Source of the DNA: Chrysochromulina tobinii
Lineage: Eukaryota > Haptophyta > Prymnesiales > Chrysochromulinaceae
Direction of reading: 5' to 3'
Length of the DNA stretch: 11,717 bases
Assembly: GCA_001275005.1 (NCBI GenBank)
Contig: JWZX01000320.1
Span: 1 to 11,717, forward strand
Shown: one piece after another, positions 1 through 7,400 of the stretch
Layout: each line of letters opens with the position of its first letter
Position numbering within the stretch: the first letter of the stretch is position 1
Notes under the pieces: generated by a model
Told to the model about the DNA's origin: nothing
The model's database searches: none
The model's input: the letters and a program-made list of their open reading frames with translations, nothing else
Made by a program: the position numbers and the translations under genes

Positions 1-448
1 GGGGGGCCCGGGGGGCCCCCCGTACGAAAATCGTACGCCCGGCGCCGGGGCGCCGGGCGTACGATTTCCCCGGCGCGTGAAGCAACTCGGGGAGCCAGGC
101 ACGACCTTTTCAACTGTGAATAGGTGCTGCTGCTGCTGTTCAACACAACGCGCGCACACGCTCCGGACCCCCAAGCACGAGGGTGCCTTCTCGGAACCGT
201 GTGAGTTCCAAATTTCGCCTGCGAAAAGACTTGTGAAAAGATTGACGAAATTTTGAATGTAAGATACCGACGGCGATGCAGCTCCTTTATTACATGTGTG
301 TTGTGTTGAGCGCGGTGGGACCGCGACGAAACTGACTTTCGCACTGCAAAAAGATGACGAATGCAATCTCGGTCAACTCTGGAGTGCCCCAGGAAAAGTG
401 CTGAGTGCCCGTCCATCGCCTCCGAGCACGTCCATTCAGCGAATTGAT
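1..448. other. Upstream non-coding region of the first gene
   Basis: No convincing coding frame is visible here. The left edge is extremely GC-rich and palindromic (see 28-67). Further right the DNA becomes mixed and AT-richer, as expected of a promoter and 5' UTR. Small local structures can be seen: a run of CTG/TGC triplets near 125-138, a weak inverted repeat AAATTTCG (210-217) with CGAAATTT (246-253), and a perfect short hairpin CGCGGT (311-316) with ACCGCG (320-325). None can be assigned a function. An ATG at 294 opens a frame different from that of the gene below. Reading from 296 in the gene's frame would need a GTG start, which is not normal for a nuclear gene. Confidence 0.5.
28..67. 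repeat. 40-bp palindrome with perfect 19-bp arms
   Basis: Bases 28-46 are the exact reverse complement of 49-67, with only GG between them. The arms start AAATCGTACG and end CCCGGCGCC. A second, smaller palindrome overlaps on the left, where CGTACGA (21-27) pairs with TCGTACG (31-37). Bases 10-21 form a G6C6 palindrome. The structure would make a very stable hairpin as DNA or RNA. It could be one end of a palindromic mobile element, an extruded-cruciform hotspot or a contig-end artefact. Nothing in the window decides between these. Confidence 0.9.
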
Positions 449-784
449 ATGGAGGACCAGGACATGCCGCCGCAGCCACTGCTTTACATTCCCACGGGTC
501 TAAGGCCGCCACCCCCGATCCAAGTGAGCACTCTGTTCGCCGAATCGCCGTCGTGCTCCTCCCCCCTTGACGAGTCCCTCATGGATCGCAAGGCGTCACG
601 CACGAAGCCCCGAATGCCAATGTCCTCGTCGACGATCAATGCACTGAATGCCGTCAATGAGGACCCGCTCGACAGCTCCCGGTCTTCACCAATCGGGTCG
701 GCGCTCATGGAGCGACGGGCACAGCGCCAGTCCGCGATGCGCGGAAGAGCGACCCGCATGGAGCTCGAGGACGTTCACAGGTAG
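449..784 (+). CDS. Hypothetical Ser/Arg/Met-rich small protein, probably a first exon
   Basis: No family is recognised. The first in-frame ATG is at 449, with G at -3 and G at +4, a good eukaryotic start context. The unspliced frame gives 111 residues rich in Ser, Arg, Met and Pro, with no signal peptide or membrane segment. Residues 37-51 and 79-93 carry the same motif, SSP[LI]xx[SA]LM[DE]R[KR]AxR, with 8 of 15 positions identical and three more conservative. This argues that the frame is translated. The stop TAG at 782 lies inside a good splice donor (CACAG|GTAGGT, GT at 781), so this is probably exon 1, ending in phase 2. A candidate acceptor, GCCCAG at 985-990, would add about 24 residues ending at TGA 1061-1063. 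That second exon would be read through the antisense DnaJ fragment and is not proven. The true end is therefore uncertain. Confidence 0.5.
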   Translation: MEDQDMPPQPLLYIPTGLRPPPPIQVSTLFAESPSCSSPLDESLMDRKASRTKPRMPMSSSTINALNAVNEDPLDSSRSSPIGSALMERRAQRQSAMRGRATRMELEDVHR

Positions 785-880
785 GTGCCGACTCCATTGG
801 TGCCGACTCGCCGTCTCCTGTTTCGATCGTGTGTAGAGTGCATTGTGCGCCCCGTGCGTGCCGTCCATGTGTGGCCGTGC

Positions 881-898
881 GTGTGTGTGTGTGTGTGT
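881..898. repeat. (GT)9 dinucleotide microsatellite
   Basis: Nine perfect GT units lie in the spacer or putative intron after the first gene. The neighbouring bases are also GT-rich (GTGCGTGCC, GTGTGGCC). It is a simple sequence repeat and likely to vary in length. Confidence 0.9.
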
Positions 899-984
899 CG
901 TGCATGGGCGCCCCCCCCCGCTTGCGTGCCATCCCACCTCGGCGTGGGGTGTGCGAGCTGGTGGCAGGGGTGCTTTGTCCGCGT

Positions 985-1050
985 GCCCAGGTTTTCCCAC
1001 GCGCCGCCTTGTGCGCCTCCTGCCGCATCTGCTCCTCAGCCGCAAAGGCG
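985..1050 (-). pseudogene. Inverted 66-bp fragment of a J-domain gene
   Basis: Read on the minus strand, this stretch matches 2272-2337 inside the downstream J-domain gene at 62 of 66 bases, with no gaps. It would encode AFAAEEQMRQEAHKAARGK and then TWA, against the same run with R for Q at one residue. Three of the four differences are synonymous, so the source was probably a paralogue still under coding constraint rather than this gene recently copied. The similarity stops sharply at both ends. On the plus strand the copy opens with GCCCAG|GTTTT, a proto-splice site that may serve as an acceptor for the upstream gene. It is a gene relic or a short inverted duplication, not an expressed J protein. 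Confidence 0.85.
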
Positions 1051-1759
1051 AGGAGTAATGTGACATAATGACTCCGATAGGGGCATGAGCTGTCGTGTGG
1101 GGCATGCCACGTCGGCATATGAACTTGCGAAGGCAGGGCATGTGTATGTGTCAGAGGCAAGAGGTCAGGGGCGGGGCCGCGGGCAGACACTGCGCCACCG
1201 CGTCACCGCGTTACGTTTAGGCTCCGGGGAACCTATCGCTAGGCACGGCCCGCGTGAAGCGCCTTAAGTGAAATTAGCTCCGAATTAAAGCTCCGTAAAA
1301 AATAGAATATTAGAATCTCCGAAAGATTAACGTAAGGGCAAGCGCTGCCATACAGTCCCCCTGTAGTTCATGTCTGCGACTCTACCATGACGGAGAGAGC
1401 GAGAGCTAGACGCGAGCATGACGAGAGAGAATTTCCCATTTGACCATCTGGCCGACTCAGATCGTCGACCGACACACAGCGCGTCGAGTACATTGAACAT
1501 TCACACATCACAGACCGATACTTTCCAGTCATATTCCGGTCGTTCCTGACCGTTCCATTCCGTCAGTTTTGCAAAGCGTGACGACGTAACGGAACTCACA
1601 GACCCCGCGACCCTTCGGCTGCGGGGCTATGTACGTTGCGCACACTTGCCTAATCAGTTTCACCTTGTAACAAAACCACAAGATATCGTCCCTTGGGAAA
1701 AAGAATGAACGCCAAGCCACCTCGCTTCCACAGCTCTTCGTGGGCCTCTTTTTGGCCAA

Positions 1760-3091
1760 ATGCGTCTCCGAAACGACAAGTTCTCCACGCTGTCGCTCAG
1801 TGGACGGCCCCGACTGGCCACTTGCTCAGGCCCTATGCCTCAGGCGCGTCCATCTACGGCGACGAGCGTCGATCAAGCAAGTAACCCGTATGCTACGCTC
1901 GGAATCACCCGGACCGCTTCGCTCGACGAGATCCGAGCAGCGTGGAAGCGCGCCGCTCTCAAGACGCACCCAGACAGGACGTTCGACGACGGCTCGGCCT
2001 TCAGAGCCGTGCAGGCCGCTTACGAGAAGCTCATGAGTTCGGTGAGCTCGGCGAGCTCGGTGAGCAGGTGGGCTGCGCCGCGACCCGCAGAGCCAGCCGA
2101 CAAGTGGACGGCGCATCAGCGTGCAGAGCGGCAGCACGCCACGGTGGAACGGCAGAGGAGCGAGCGCCAGCGGCAGGAGCGGGAGCGTGCGGAGGCGGCG
2201 CGGGCGGCCTCGAAGCTCGCCGAGGAGCGCGCGCGCTACTCGGCGCACAAGACGTACGCTGAGCGTGCGCGCGCCTTCGCGGCTGAGGAGCAGATGCGGC
2301 GGGAGGCGCACAAGGCCGCGCGTGGCAAAACCTGGGCGGATCGGCAACAGGAACGGCACCAGGAGCGGTATCGGAGCCGATTCCAGCGCTATGTGGGAAA
2401 AGATGGTCGCGAAGCACCCTCGGAGAACACGTCACAGCAGCCGACGCCCCAAGCGACGCACCGCAGCTCATCCAGTGGCGACTCCGCGAGTACTGGGAGA
2501 GGTTGTGAGATGGGCGAGGAGGACGTTTCCGAAAAGGAGTGGGAAGGAGCGGAGCCGTCGGAGGAGCCGACACGCACGCCGCGCCCCAGCCTCTTCAGCC
2601 CCCACCATGCCAAACGGTTTGAGCAGCCAATCTCGCCTGACGAGCAGCAGAAGAGGCAGGTGGCGGCGGCGCAAGCCGAAGAAGAAGCGGCTGCGGAGAC
2701 GACTACAGCACAGAGGGTCAGCCCTTCGGAGGGCAGCCGCCCGCCGCCCCGCTACTTCAGCACACGGGCGCGCTGGCACCTCGTGTACCACGAGGATCGG
2801 CGCTGTCTCGGGCTGCTCGCGCACTACGCCAAGCAGCTCTTTGAAGACGACGAAGTTCCGGCGGGACTCGATCCTTGCCCGCGATGCTGCACCACACCTC
2901 TGTCGAGCGCCCGTTTGGCGCGAGGGAGCGCCGGCGGGCCCTGGACGGCGCACAGCCATGCGCAGCGCTCGAAGCTGGCGGCCGAATGCGACGACTGTGA
3001 GGATCTCGACTCCGCGCCGCAGGTGACGGCGAGTTCATTGCAGCAGCAGCAGGTCGCCTCGATGCGCTATGAATCCGTGTATGAGGCATGA
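1760..3091 (+). CDS. J-domain (DnaJ/Hsp40-like) protein with C-terminal Cys/His motif
   Basis: The uninterrupted 443-residue frame carries a J domain at about residues 42-92: NPYATLGITRTASLDEI, then WKRAALKTHPD with the diagnostic HPD at 70-72, then AFRAVQAAYEKL. J domains bind Hsp70 and stimulate its ATPase, so this is probably a cytosolic or nuclear co-chaperone. Helix IV and its DPxKRxxYD signature are missing, and there is no G/F region, zinc finger or DnaJ C-terminal substrate domain, so it is a class C type. Residues 113-210 are rich in Arg, Glu, Ala and Gln and should form a long helix or coiled coil. Residues 215-325 are acidic and disordered. The C-terminus has WH...YHEDRRC (H340, H344, C349) and PCPRCC (C373, C376, C377), a possible zinc site. 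Met26 is an alternative start. A stop lies upstream in frame at 1706, but CCACAG at 1728-1733 could be an acceptor for an earlier exon. No introns are evident. Confidence 0.85.
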   Translation: MRLRNDKFSTLSLSGRPRLATCSGPMPQARPSTATSVDQASNPYATLGITRTASLDEIRAAWKRAALKTHPDRTFDDGSAFRAVQAAYEKLMSSVSSASSVSRWAAPRPAEPADKWTAHQRAERQHATVERQRSERQRQERERAEAARAASKLAEERARYSAHKTYAERARAFAAEEQMRREAHKAARGKTWADRQQERHQERYRSRFQRYVGKDGREAPSENTSQQPTPQATHRSSSSGDSASTGRGCEMGEEDVSEKEWEGAEPSEEPTRTPRPSLFSPHHAKRFEQPISPDEQQKRQVAAAQAEEEAAAETTTAQRVSPSEGSRPPPRYFSTRARWHLVYHEDRRCLGLLAHYAKQLFEDDEVPAGLDPCPRCCTTPLSSARLARGSAGGPWTAHSHAQRSKLAAECDDCEDLDSAPQVTASSLQQQQVASMRYESVYEA

Positions 3092-3344
3092 GATCCAATT
3101 CATGGTGGGCTTACAATCGTTCAGCACACCCTCAGAGTCATCATGTACAACCCAATGTCATCAGGTCCAACGCCTTGGTAATAATTTTACACAGATGCAT
3201 GCGAGATCGTTACATTTCATCTTATAGATACACTTTTGCGGGCTCCAAGTTGTTTCGTTCGTGGAAGTGGTAAAAATTGTCCTGTAGGCCCCTCTCGCAC
3301 GGCGACGCACTCCGCAGCCGAGCGTTCAGGCCGGACCAGCGCCG
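3092..3344. other. Intergenic spacer between the J-domain and EF-hand genes
   Basis: This 253-base spacer is AT-richer than the flanking genes and should hold the 3' UTR of the J-domain gene and the promoter of the EF-hand gene. A GT at 3167 followed by TTTTACACAG at 3185-3194 could be a tiny 5' UTR intron, but this is weak. No RNA gene is visible. Confidence 0.4.
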
Positions 3345-4298
3345 ATGGCGATGCCCCCTAAAGCCAAGGCGAAGGCACCACCGGGGCCGCCGCCGCCCGA
3401 GCACGAGATGGCTTTCCAGCAAGCCAATTATAGCCGCTCGGGTCAAGTGTCAGCGGGCGAGCTGCTCTGCCACATGTGCGTCGAGTGTGGTGGCTCGCGG
3501 CCAGCGTTCGTGGAGGCCTTCCTGATCATGGACCTCAACGGCGACGGCAAGATCGATTTCCAGGAGTGGTGCGCTATGTATAAGCGCTGCGGTATGCTCG
3601 GCCTGAGAGCCAAGGCCCAGCGGCCAGAGCAGCACTCTCCCGCCGAGATCAAGCAGTTCGACGAGGAAGCGCAGGGTCTACTCCAGCCCAAGATCGATCT
3701 GCTCAAGACGGCGTTCGACGCGCTCGACCTGAACAAGGACGGCAAGGTCTCGAGCCGCGAGCTCGGTGCCTTTCAGATTGTACTCGAACGGCGTTCGCGC
3801 CTCGAGGCCCTGTGGGCAGCCCAGGACGCGGCCGCGGCGGAGGCCGCCGCAGCAGGGGGCGACGCCAAGGATGCCAAGAAGGCCGCGCCGGCGGGGACGG
3901 CGGGGCCCGTGGAGCTCAGCACGGCGAACGTGAAGCTCGACACTCGCGTGATGGCCATGCTCGCGATCGATACCGATGCCGCGCTGCATGATCTGGTCGT
4001 GCCCGATCTAGAGAAGGCGCAACGGCCCAAGGGGAACCCAGCGCGCCGCGGCGGCGGTGGCGGCGGCGGTGGCGGCGGCGGCGGTGGTGGCGGCGGTGGT
4101 GGCGGCCGCGGCGTGGGCGAAGCGGCGACGGACAAGTCGAGGGCGATGGGCTTCCGTGAGGACAGTGGGTTTCCTGACGACGCGTACACACTCGACTTCG
4201 ACCGGTTCAAATCGTTACTGATGCGCCACGCCAAAGCCATCGAGGAGAGCAACGCGGCGGCCGCGGCCGGTGCCAAAAAGGGCAAGAAGAAGAAGTAA
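3345..4298 (+). CDS. EF-hand calcium-binding protein with poly-glycine tract
   Basis: This intronless 317-residue protein has two canonical EF-hand loops. Loop one, D63-L-N-G-D-G-K-I-D-F-Q-E74, has Ca ligands at positions 1, 3, 5, 7, 9 and 12. Loop two, D128-L-N-K-D-G-K-V-S-S-R-E139, also fits. A degenerate loop at residues 28-39 (NYSRSGQVSAGE) lacks the acidic ligands and may pair structurally with loop one. A C-terminal helix (AYTLDFDRFKSLLMRHAK) may be a remnant of a fourth hand. The N-terminus (PPKAKAKAPPGPPPPE) and the end (KKGKKKK) are basic. Residues 236-254 are 19 consecutive glycines. There is no signal peptide or membrane segment, so it is probably a soluble cytoplasmic calcium sensor. 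The ATG context GCGATGG favours Met1 or Met3. It resembles calmodulin-like proteins only in the loops, so no gene name is given. Confidence 0.88.
   Translation: MAMPPKAKAKAPPGPPPPEHEMAFQQANYSRSGQVSAGELLCHMCVECGGSRPAFVEAFLIMDLNGDGKIDFQEWCAMYKRCGMLGLRAKAQRPEQHSPAEIKQFDEEAQGLLQPKIDLLKTAFDALDLNKDGKVSSRELGAFQIVLERRSRLEALWAAQDAAAAEAAAAGGDAKDAKKAAPAGTAGPVELSTANVKLDTRVMAMLAIDTDAALHDLVVPDLEKAQRPKGNPARRGGGGGGGGGGGGGGGGGGGRGVGEAATDKSRAMGFREDSGFPDDAYTLDFDRFKSLLMRHAKAIEESNAAAAAGAKKGKKKK
4050..4106 (+). repeat. GGC/GGT trinucleotide run (19 codons)
   Basis: Fifty-seven bases made only of GGC and GGT codons encode 19 glycines within the EF-hand protein. The mix of two codons shows it is not freshly expanded. 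The opposite strand reads as poly-proline, which creates a long spurious minus-strand frame. Dense GG runs could form G-quadruplexes. Confidence 0.9.
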
Positions 4299-4369
4299 AA
4301 GCGGTTGCTGGTCTGTTTGTCACTGTCCGGAATGAAAAACATGCTCCACCACCTCATTTTATTATGGGG

Positions 4370-4409
4370 GCGGTTACACCGAGTGTTCATATGAACATCT
4401 TTTGACCGC
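4370..4409. repeat. Nested palindrome after the EF-hand gene
   Basis: TGTTCATATGAACA (4384-4397) is a perfect 14-bp palindrome. It sits inside a wider inverted repeat, GCGGT (4370-4374) and ACCGC (4405-4409). It lies in the 198-base spacer between the EF-hand stop and the SPRY start. It may be a dimeric protein binding site in the promoter of the next gene, or part of a 3' end hairpin; neither is shown. Confidence 0.7.
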
Positions 4410-4496
4410 TTTGCGGAATCCACAGGGCCCAAAGCGCATGGAGTCGTGTGGTTGACATCCCACCTCGCCTCGCCGTGGAGAGTGCACACAGACGGC

Positions 4497-7400
4497 ATGG
4501 CGCTCCGTTGGGCCACCTACGGCCCGGGTGTGAAGGTCGCCGGCGACGCATCCACCGCCGTTCACGTGCGAGAAGTCCCTGACGGCGTCGCAGCGGGGCT
4601 GCTCCTCGAGCATGGCCGGCATCGCATCACCCTCGAAATCGTGCGGGCGGAGCGAAATCGCGGCTTCATGTATCTCGGGCGTGCTAGCGGCCGACGGCCG
4701 TGTTGTCGACGACTGGGCCGGCGGAAGCCCCGCCGCTGAGCTGCTGCTGCCGGCGCATCTGGCGGACCCGACCACGAGCGAGGTGGGTGAGGGCAAGGTG
4801 GTCGTCGGCTGGGCCTTTTGCCCGCTCAACGGCCACTTGCACACGACGTGCGCCGCGTCGACGTGGGGCGAGCGCCGGCGCAAGCTCATGCCGACGGACC
4901 TCGCCGGCAGAGCCGAGGGCGCGCAGATCGTCATGGTCGTCGACATGGACCGACGGACGCTCGCGTTTGGCATCGACGGCGCCGAGCCGGTCGACACCAA
5001 AGTGCGGCTGGCGGCGGCGGTGCGCCCGTGGGTGCTGCTCGCGCATCCTCACGACGCAGTGCGCCTCGTCGCCTACCGCGGCCCGGCCCTGCTTCGATCT
5101 CCCGACGCGGCGGATGAGTGGCTCAGGTTTGCCATCCCCTCGGCGCTCAACGAGCACGAGCGTGATGCGCGCGACGCGAGCGACGCGAGGAGGATCGCGC
5201 GTGCCCTCCTGTGGAAAGCTCTCTCACGCGAGGGCTTGATCGTCGGGTCCATCTGCACCGCCCTGAACGAAAAGTGTGACGAGCCACCCTCATGCCCTTG
5301 CCGCCCAGCTGCTCTGATGGCCTCTGATGGCCTCTGATGGCTTCCCTCATCAGGTATGAGGTGGCGACCTCGGGTGGTGCCCTCTTAGCCCAGCTGCTGC
5401 TCCTCGGTATCGCCTTGCCGCTGCCGCCGCGCCTCGCCCACTCGATGCATGCAGTGGACCTCGCCCAAGACGGCGCCATCGACGAACCCCTCTACCTGCT
5501 CCCGTGCATCGTCGTCGATCGGGGCGCACCACCAGAGACATCGCTCACGCTGCCGCCCGAGACGGCGCGAGAGCCCCCCCTCGTGTGCACCCTGCGTGTG
5601 GACCAGCCTTCACATTCTCACCTGCGTGTGGACCAGCCTTCACATTCACACCTGCGCGTGGACAAGCCTCCTTTGGCCGCGGCCGCCGCCATTGGCGCCA
5701 CCGCCGCCGCCACCGCCGCCACCACCGCCGCCGCCACCGCCGCCGCCGCCGCCACCGCCGCGACCGCGCCCACTCAGGCGAGCGCCGTGTCGAGCGCGGT
5801 GCACGGGCCGCTTGCGCTGCTGCCCGATGCGCTCTGGTCACGCCTCGTGTGCCGCCTGATCTCGGCGTCCGAGATCGTGAGCTCGCGTGCATCTCCGCCG
5901 CCACAGCTCTCGTCGAGCTGGTTGCAGCTCGCGCTCGGCCAAAGTTTCGTGGAGCTTCGTCGGCTGCCCAACAACACGATCCGCATCGCCATCTGGGGGG
6001 AGATCGCCATCTCGGGGGAGATCGCCATCTGGGGGGAGCCTTCGGTGGCTCAGATTGCGGGAGCTCAGATTGCGGGAGCTCAGATTGCGGGCGCCCAGAT
6101 TGCTCAGATTGTGGGAGCTACGGCCGCGAGTGTGCTGCAAGCCGGCGCGCGCCTGGCCGCCCGAGTGGGCGCGACCGAGGTGGAGCCCTTGTACGATTTC
6201 GAGGGTGGGGTCGTCGTGGAATCAGCGTTGGCGCGCCCGGTCGCACCGCCTCTCGTCCCCTCCCTGATTGTGCCCCTGCATGGGCGCGCGGGGGCGGCGC
6301 CGATGTTCAAGTCTTGGAGAGAGATGCATTCCCTACTGCGCGACCACCGGCCTGTACCCGACGATGGCACTGGACTGCCGCTAGCTCGAGCGGCGCTCTA
6401 CCCTTGGGCCGAGACGCCGGAGCTCCGCCATGCGACCGTCCAGGCGCCGCCGGATCTGTATCTCGCGTACCGAGCTCAGGCGGATGGGCAGCTGGTCGCG
6501 TTACTCCTCTGTCTGCTCAGTCGACGCACCGTGGGGCGAAGCGCCGTGCTGAGCACCGCTGGAGGCGCCGAGCGCACGCTGCAGGTGTATGCCGATCTGA
6601 ACGGATGCATGCAGCCTATGTCCCCACTGGGCGGTCGAGCGGCGAAGGAGGCGGAGGAGGCGAAGGAGGCGGAGGACGCGGAGGAGGCGGAGTCGATGGG
6701 ACGGCCTGCGGCGTCGCTGCTGTCTGCAGAGGGGCGGCGGCGGGAGGGGACGCGCCGTGGTGAGCATTTGCATGCGGAGGGGCGGCGGGGACCGATGGCG
6801 ACGGCGCCCTTGACTAGCGGCGCCGTCGCTGCGTCGCTCTTTGCCCCCAGCCGGCTCCCCGCCGCAACCGAACGGTGCCACGCGCAGCTGGACGCGCTGT
6901 GCGCCGCACCGCTCTGCGTCCCAGTGGTGACGCCCGGGGCGCTCGCCCCTCTGAGTGCACTCGACCCTGGGCAGGGGCTCGATTGGTGCGATCCACTGCT
7001 GCTGGAATGGTCACTTGCACTCGAGCTTGCGGCGGCGGGGCGTGTGCTCCTCGCGCCCTTGTTGATCGGGCCGACGAAGCCCGACGGAACGATTGGCTTG
7101 CTGCGTGTGGGTGGCGCGCGCGTGGGCACGCTGCCTAACCAGGTGCGCCGTGATGAGCACCTGCATGCAGCGCGCGTGGGCACGTTGCCTAACCAGGTGT
7201 CGCATGCGACGCTCCTCGAGCTGCCCTGCATGCGAGTGCTCAGCACGGCGCCCTCCCTTCCCCACAGGTCTCGCACGCGACGCTCCTCGAGCTGCACGTG
7301 CTCGCGCGTCGGTTTGGGTTTCGCCTCTCGGACGAGGCGCCGACGCGCACGGTGCGGGATGGTGCTCTGATGACGTCTGATGATCACTGATGACCCATGA

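Larger units (their letters stand above)
785..1759. other. Spacer, possible intron plus intergenic region
   Basis: No gene is supported on either strand; open frames here are short and of random composition. From left to right it holds an 11-bp direct repeat GGTGCCGACTC (784-794 and 799-809) at the start of the putative intron, a (GT)9 run, a C-run (911-919), the antisense DnaJ fragment (985-1050), and an AT-richer stretch from about 1264 to 1330. Next come GA-rich bases around 1390-1430 and a hairpin with CCCCGC (1603-1608) pairing with GCGGGG (1621-1626). The AT-rich and hairpin-bearing part probably contains the promoter and 5' UTR of the J-domain gene. No TATA box or tRNA can be named with confidence. 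Confidence 0.5.
7143..7267 (+). other. Intron 2 of the SPRY-TIR gene (125 nt, composite)
   Basis: The donor is CAG|GTGCGC and the acceptor CCTTCCCCACAG|GT. Splicing joins GTLPNQ to VSHATLLEL in phase 0. An internal CTAACCAG|GTGTCG at 7189-7202 divides it into 54-nt and 71-nt halves. The first half ends with a copy of the upstream exon end (7116-7145 and 7170-7199, 29 of 30 identical). The second half starts with a copy of the downstream exon start (7197-7224 and 7268-7295, 26 of 28 identical). The 54-nt half is also open in frame (18 codons, no stop), so it could be retained as coding sequence with only 7197-7267 removed. Confidence 0.75.

Noticed and set aside
705-1190. 161-residue minus-strand frame containing J-domain protein residues
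   Set aside because: Only 66 bases match the J-domain gene. The rest is His/Thr/Arg low-complexity read from GT repeats, so it is reported as a fragment and not a gene.
1603-1626. Intrinsic terminator-like hairpin
   Set aside because: CCCCGC pairs with GCGGGG, but there is no following T-run and the genome is eukaryotic. It is probably a chance structure in a promoter region.
1740-2036. Alternative plus-strand frame overlapping the start of the J-domain gene
   Set aside because: The frame at 1760 encodes a J domain with HPD. The alternative frame is Arg/Ser-rich and has no recognisable domain.
4200-4216. T-arm-like GGTTCAAATC suggesting a tRNA
   Set aside because: It lies in the coding frame of the EF-hand protein and no matching acceptor, D or anticodon arms are present.
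3773-4516. 247-residue minus-strand frame with a poly-proline run
   Set aside because: It is the mirror of the GGC/GGT tract in the EF-hand gene. The plus strand has canonical EF-hands, whereas the minus frame has no recognisable domain.
4612-5337. Separate gene starting at ATG 4612
   Set aside because: Its first 22 residues are out of frame with the upstream half of the SPRY domain and look non-native. The domain is only complete with the frame change at 4677 and a start at 4497.
6476-7387. 303-residue minus-strand frame opposite the TIR-like region
   Set aside because: Ser/Ala/Arg-rich composition typical of the antisense of GC-rich coding DNA. The plus strand carries the TIR motifs and keeps frame across introns.
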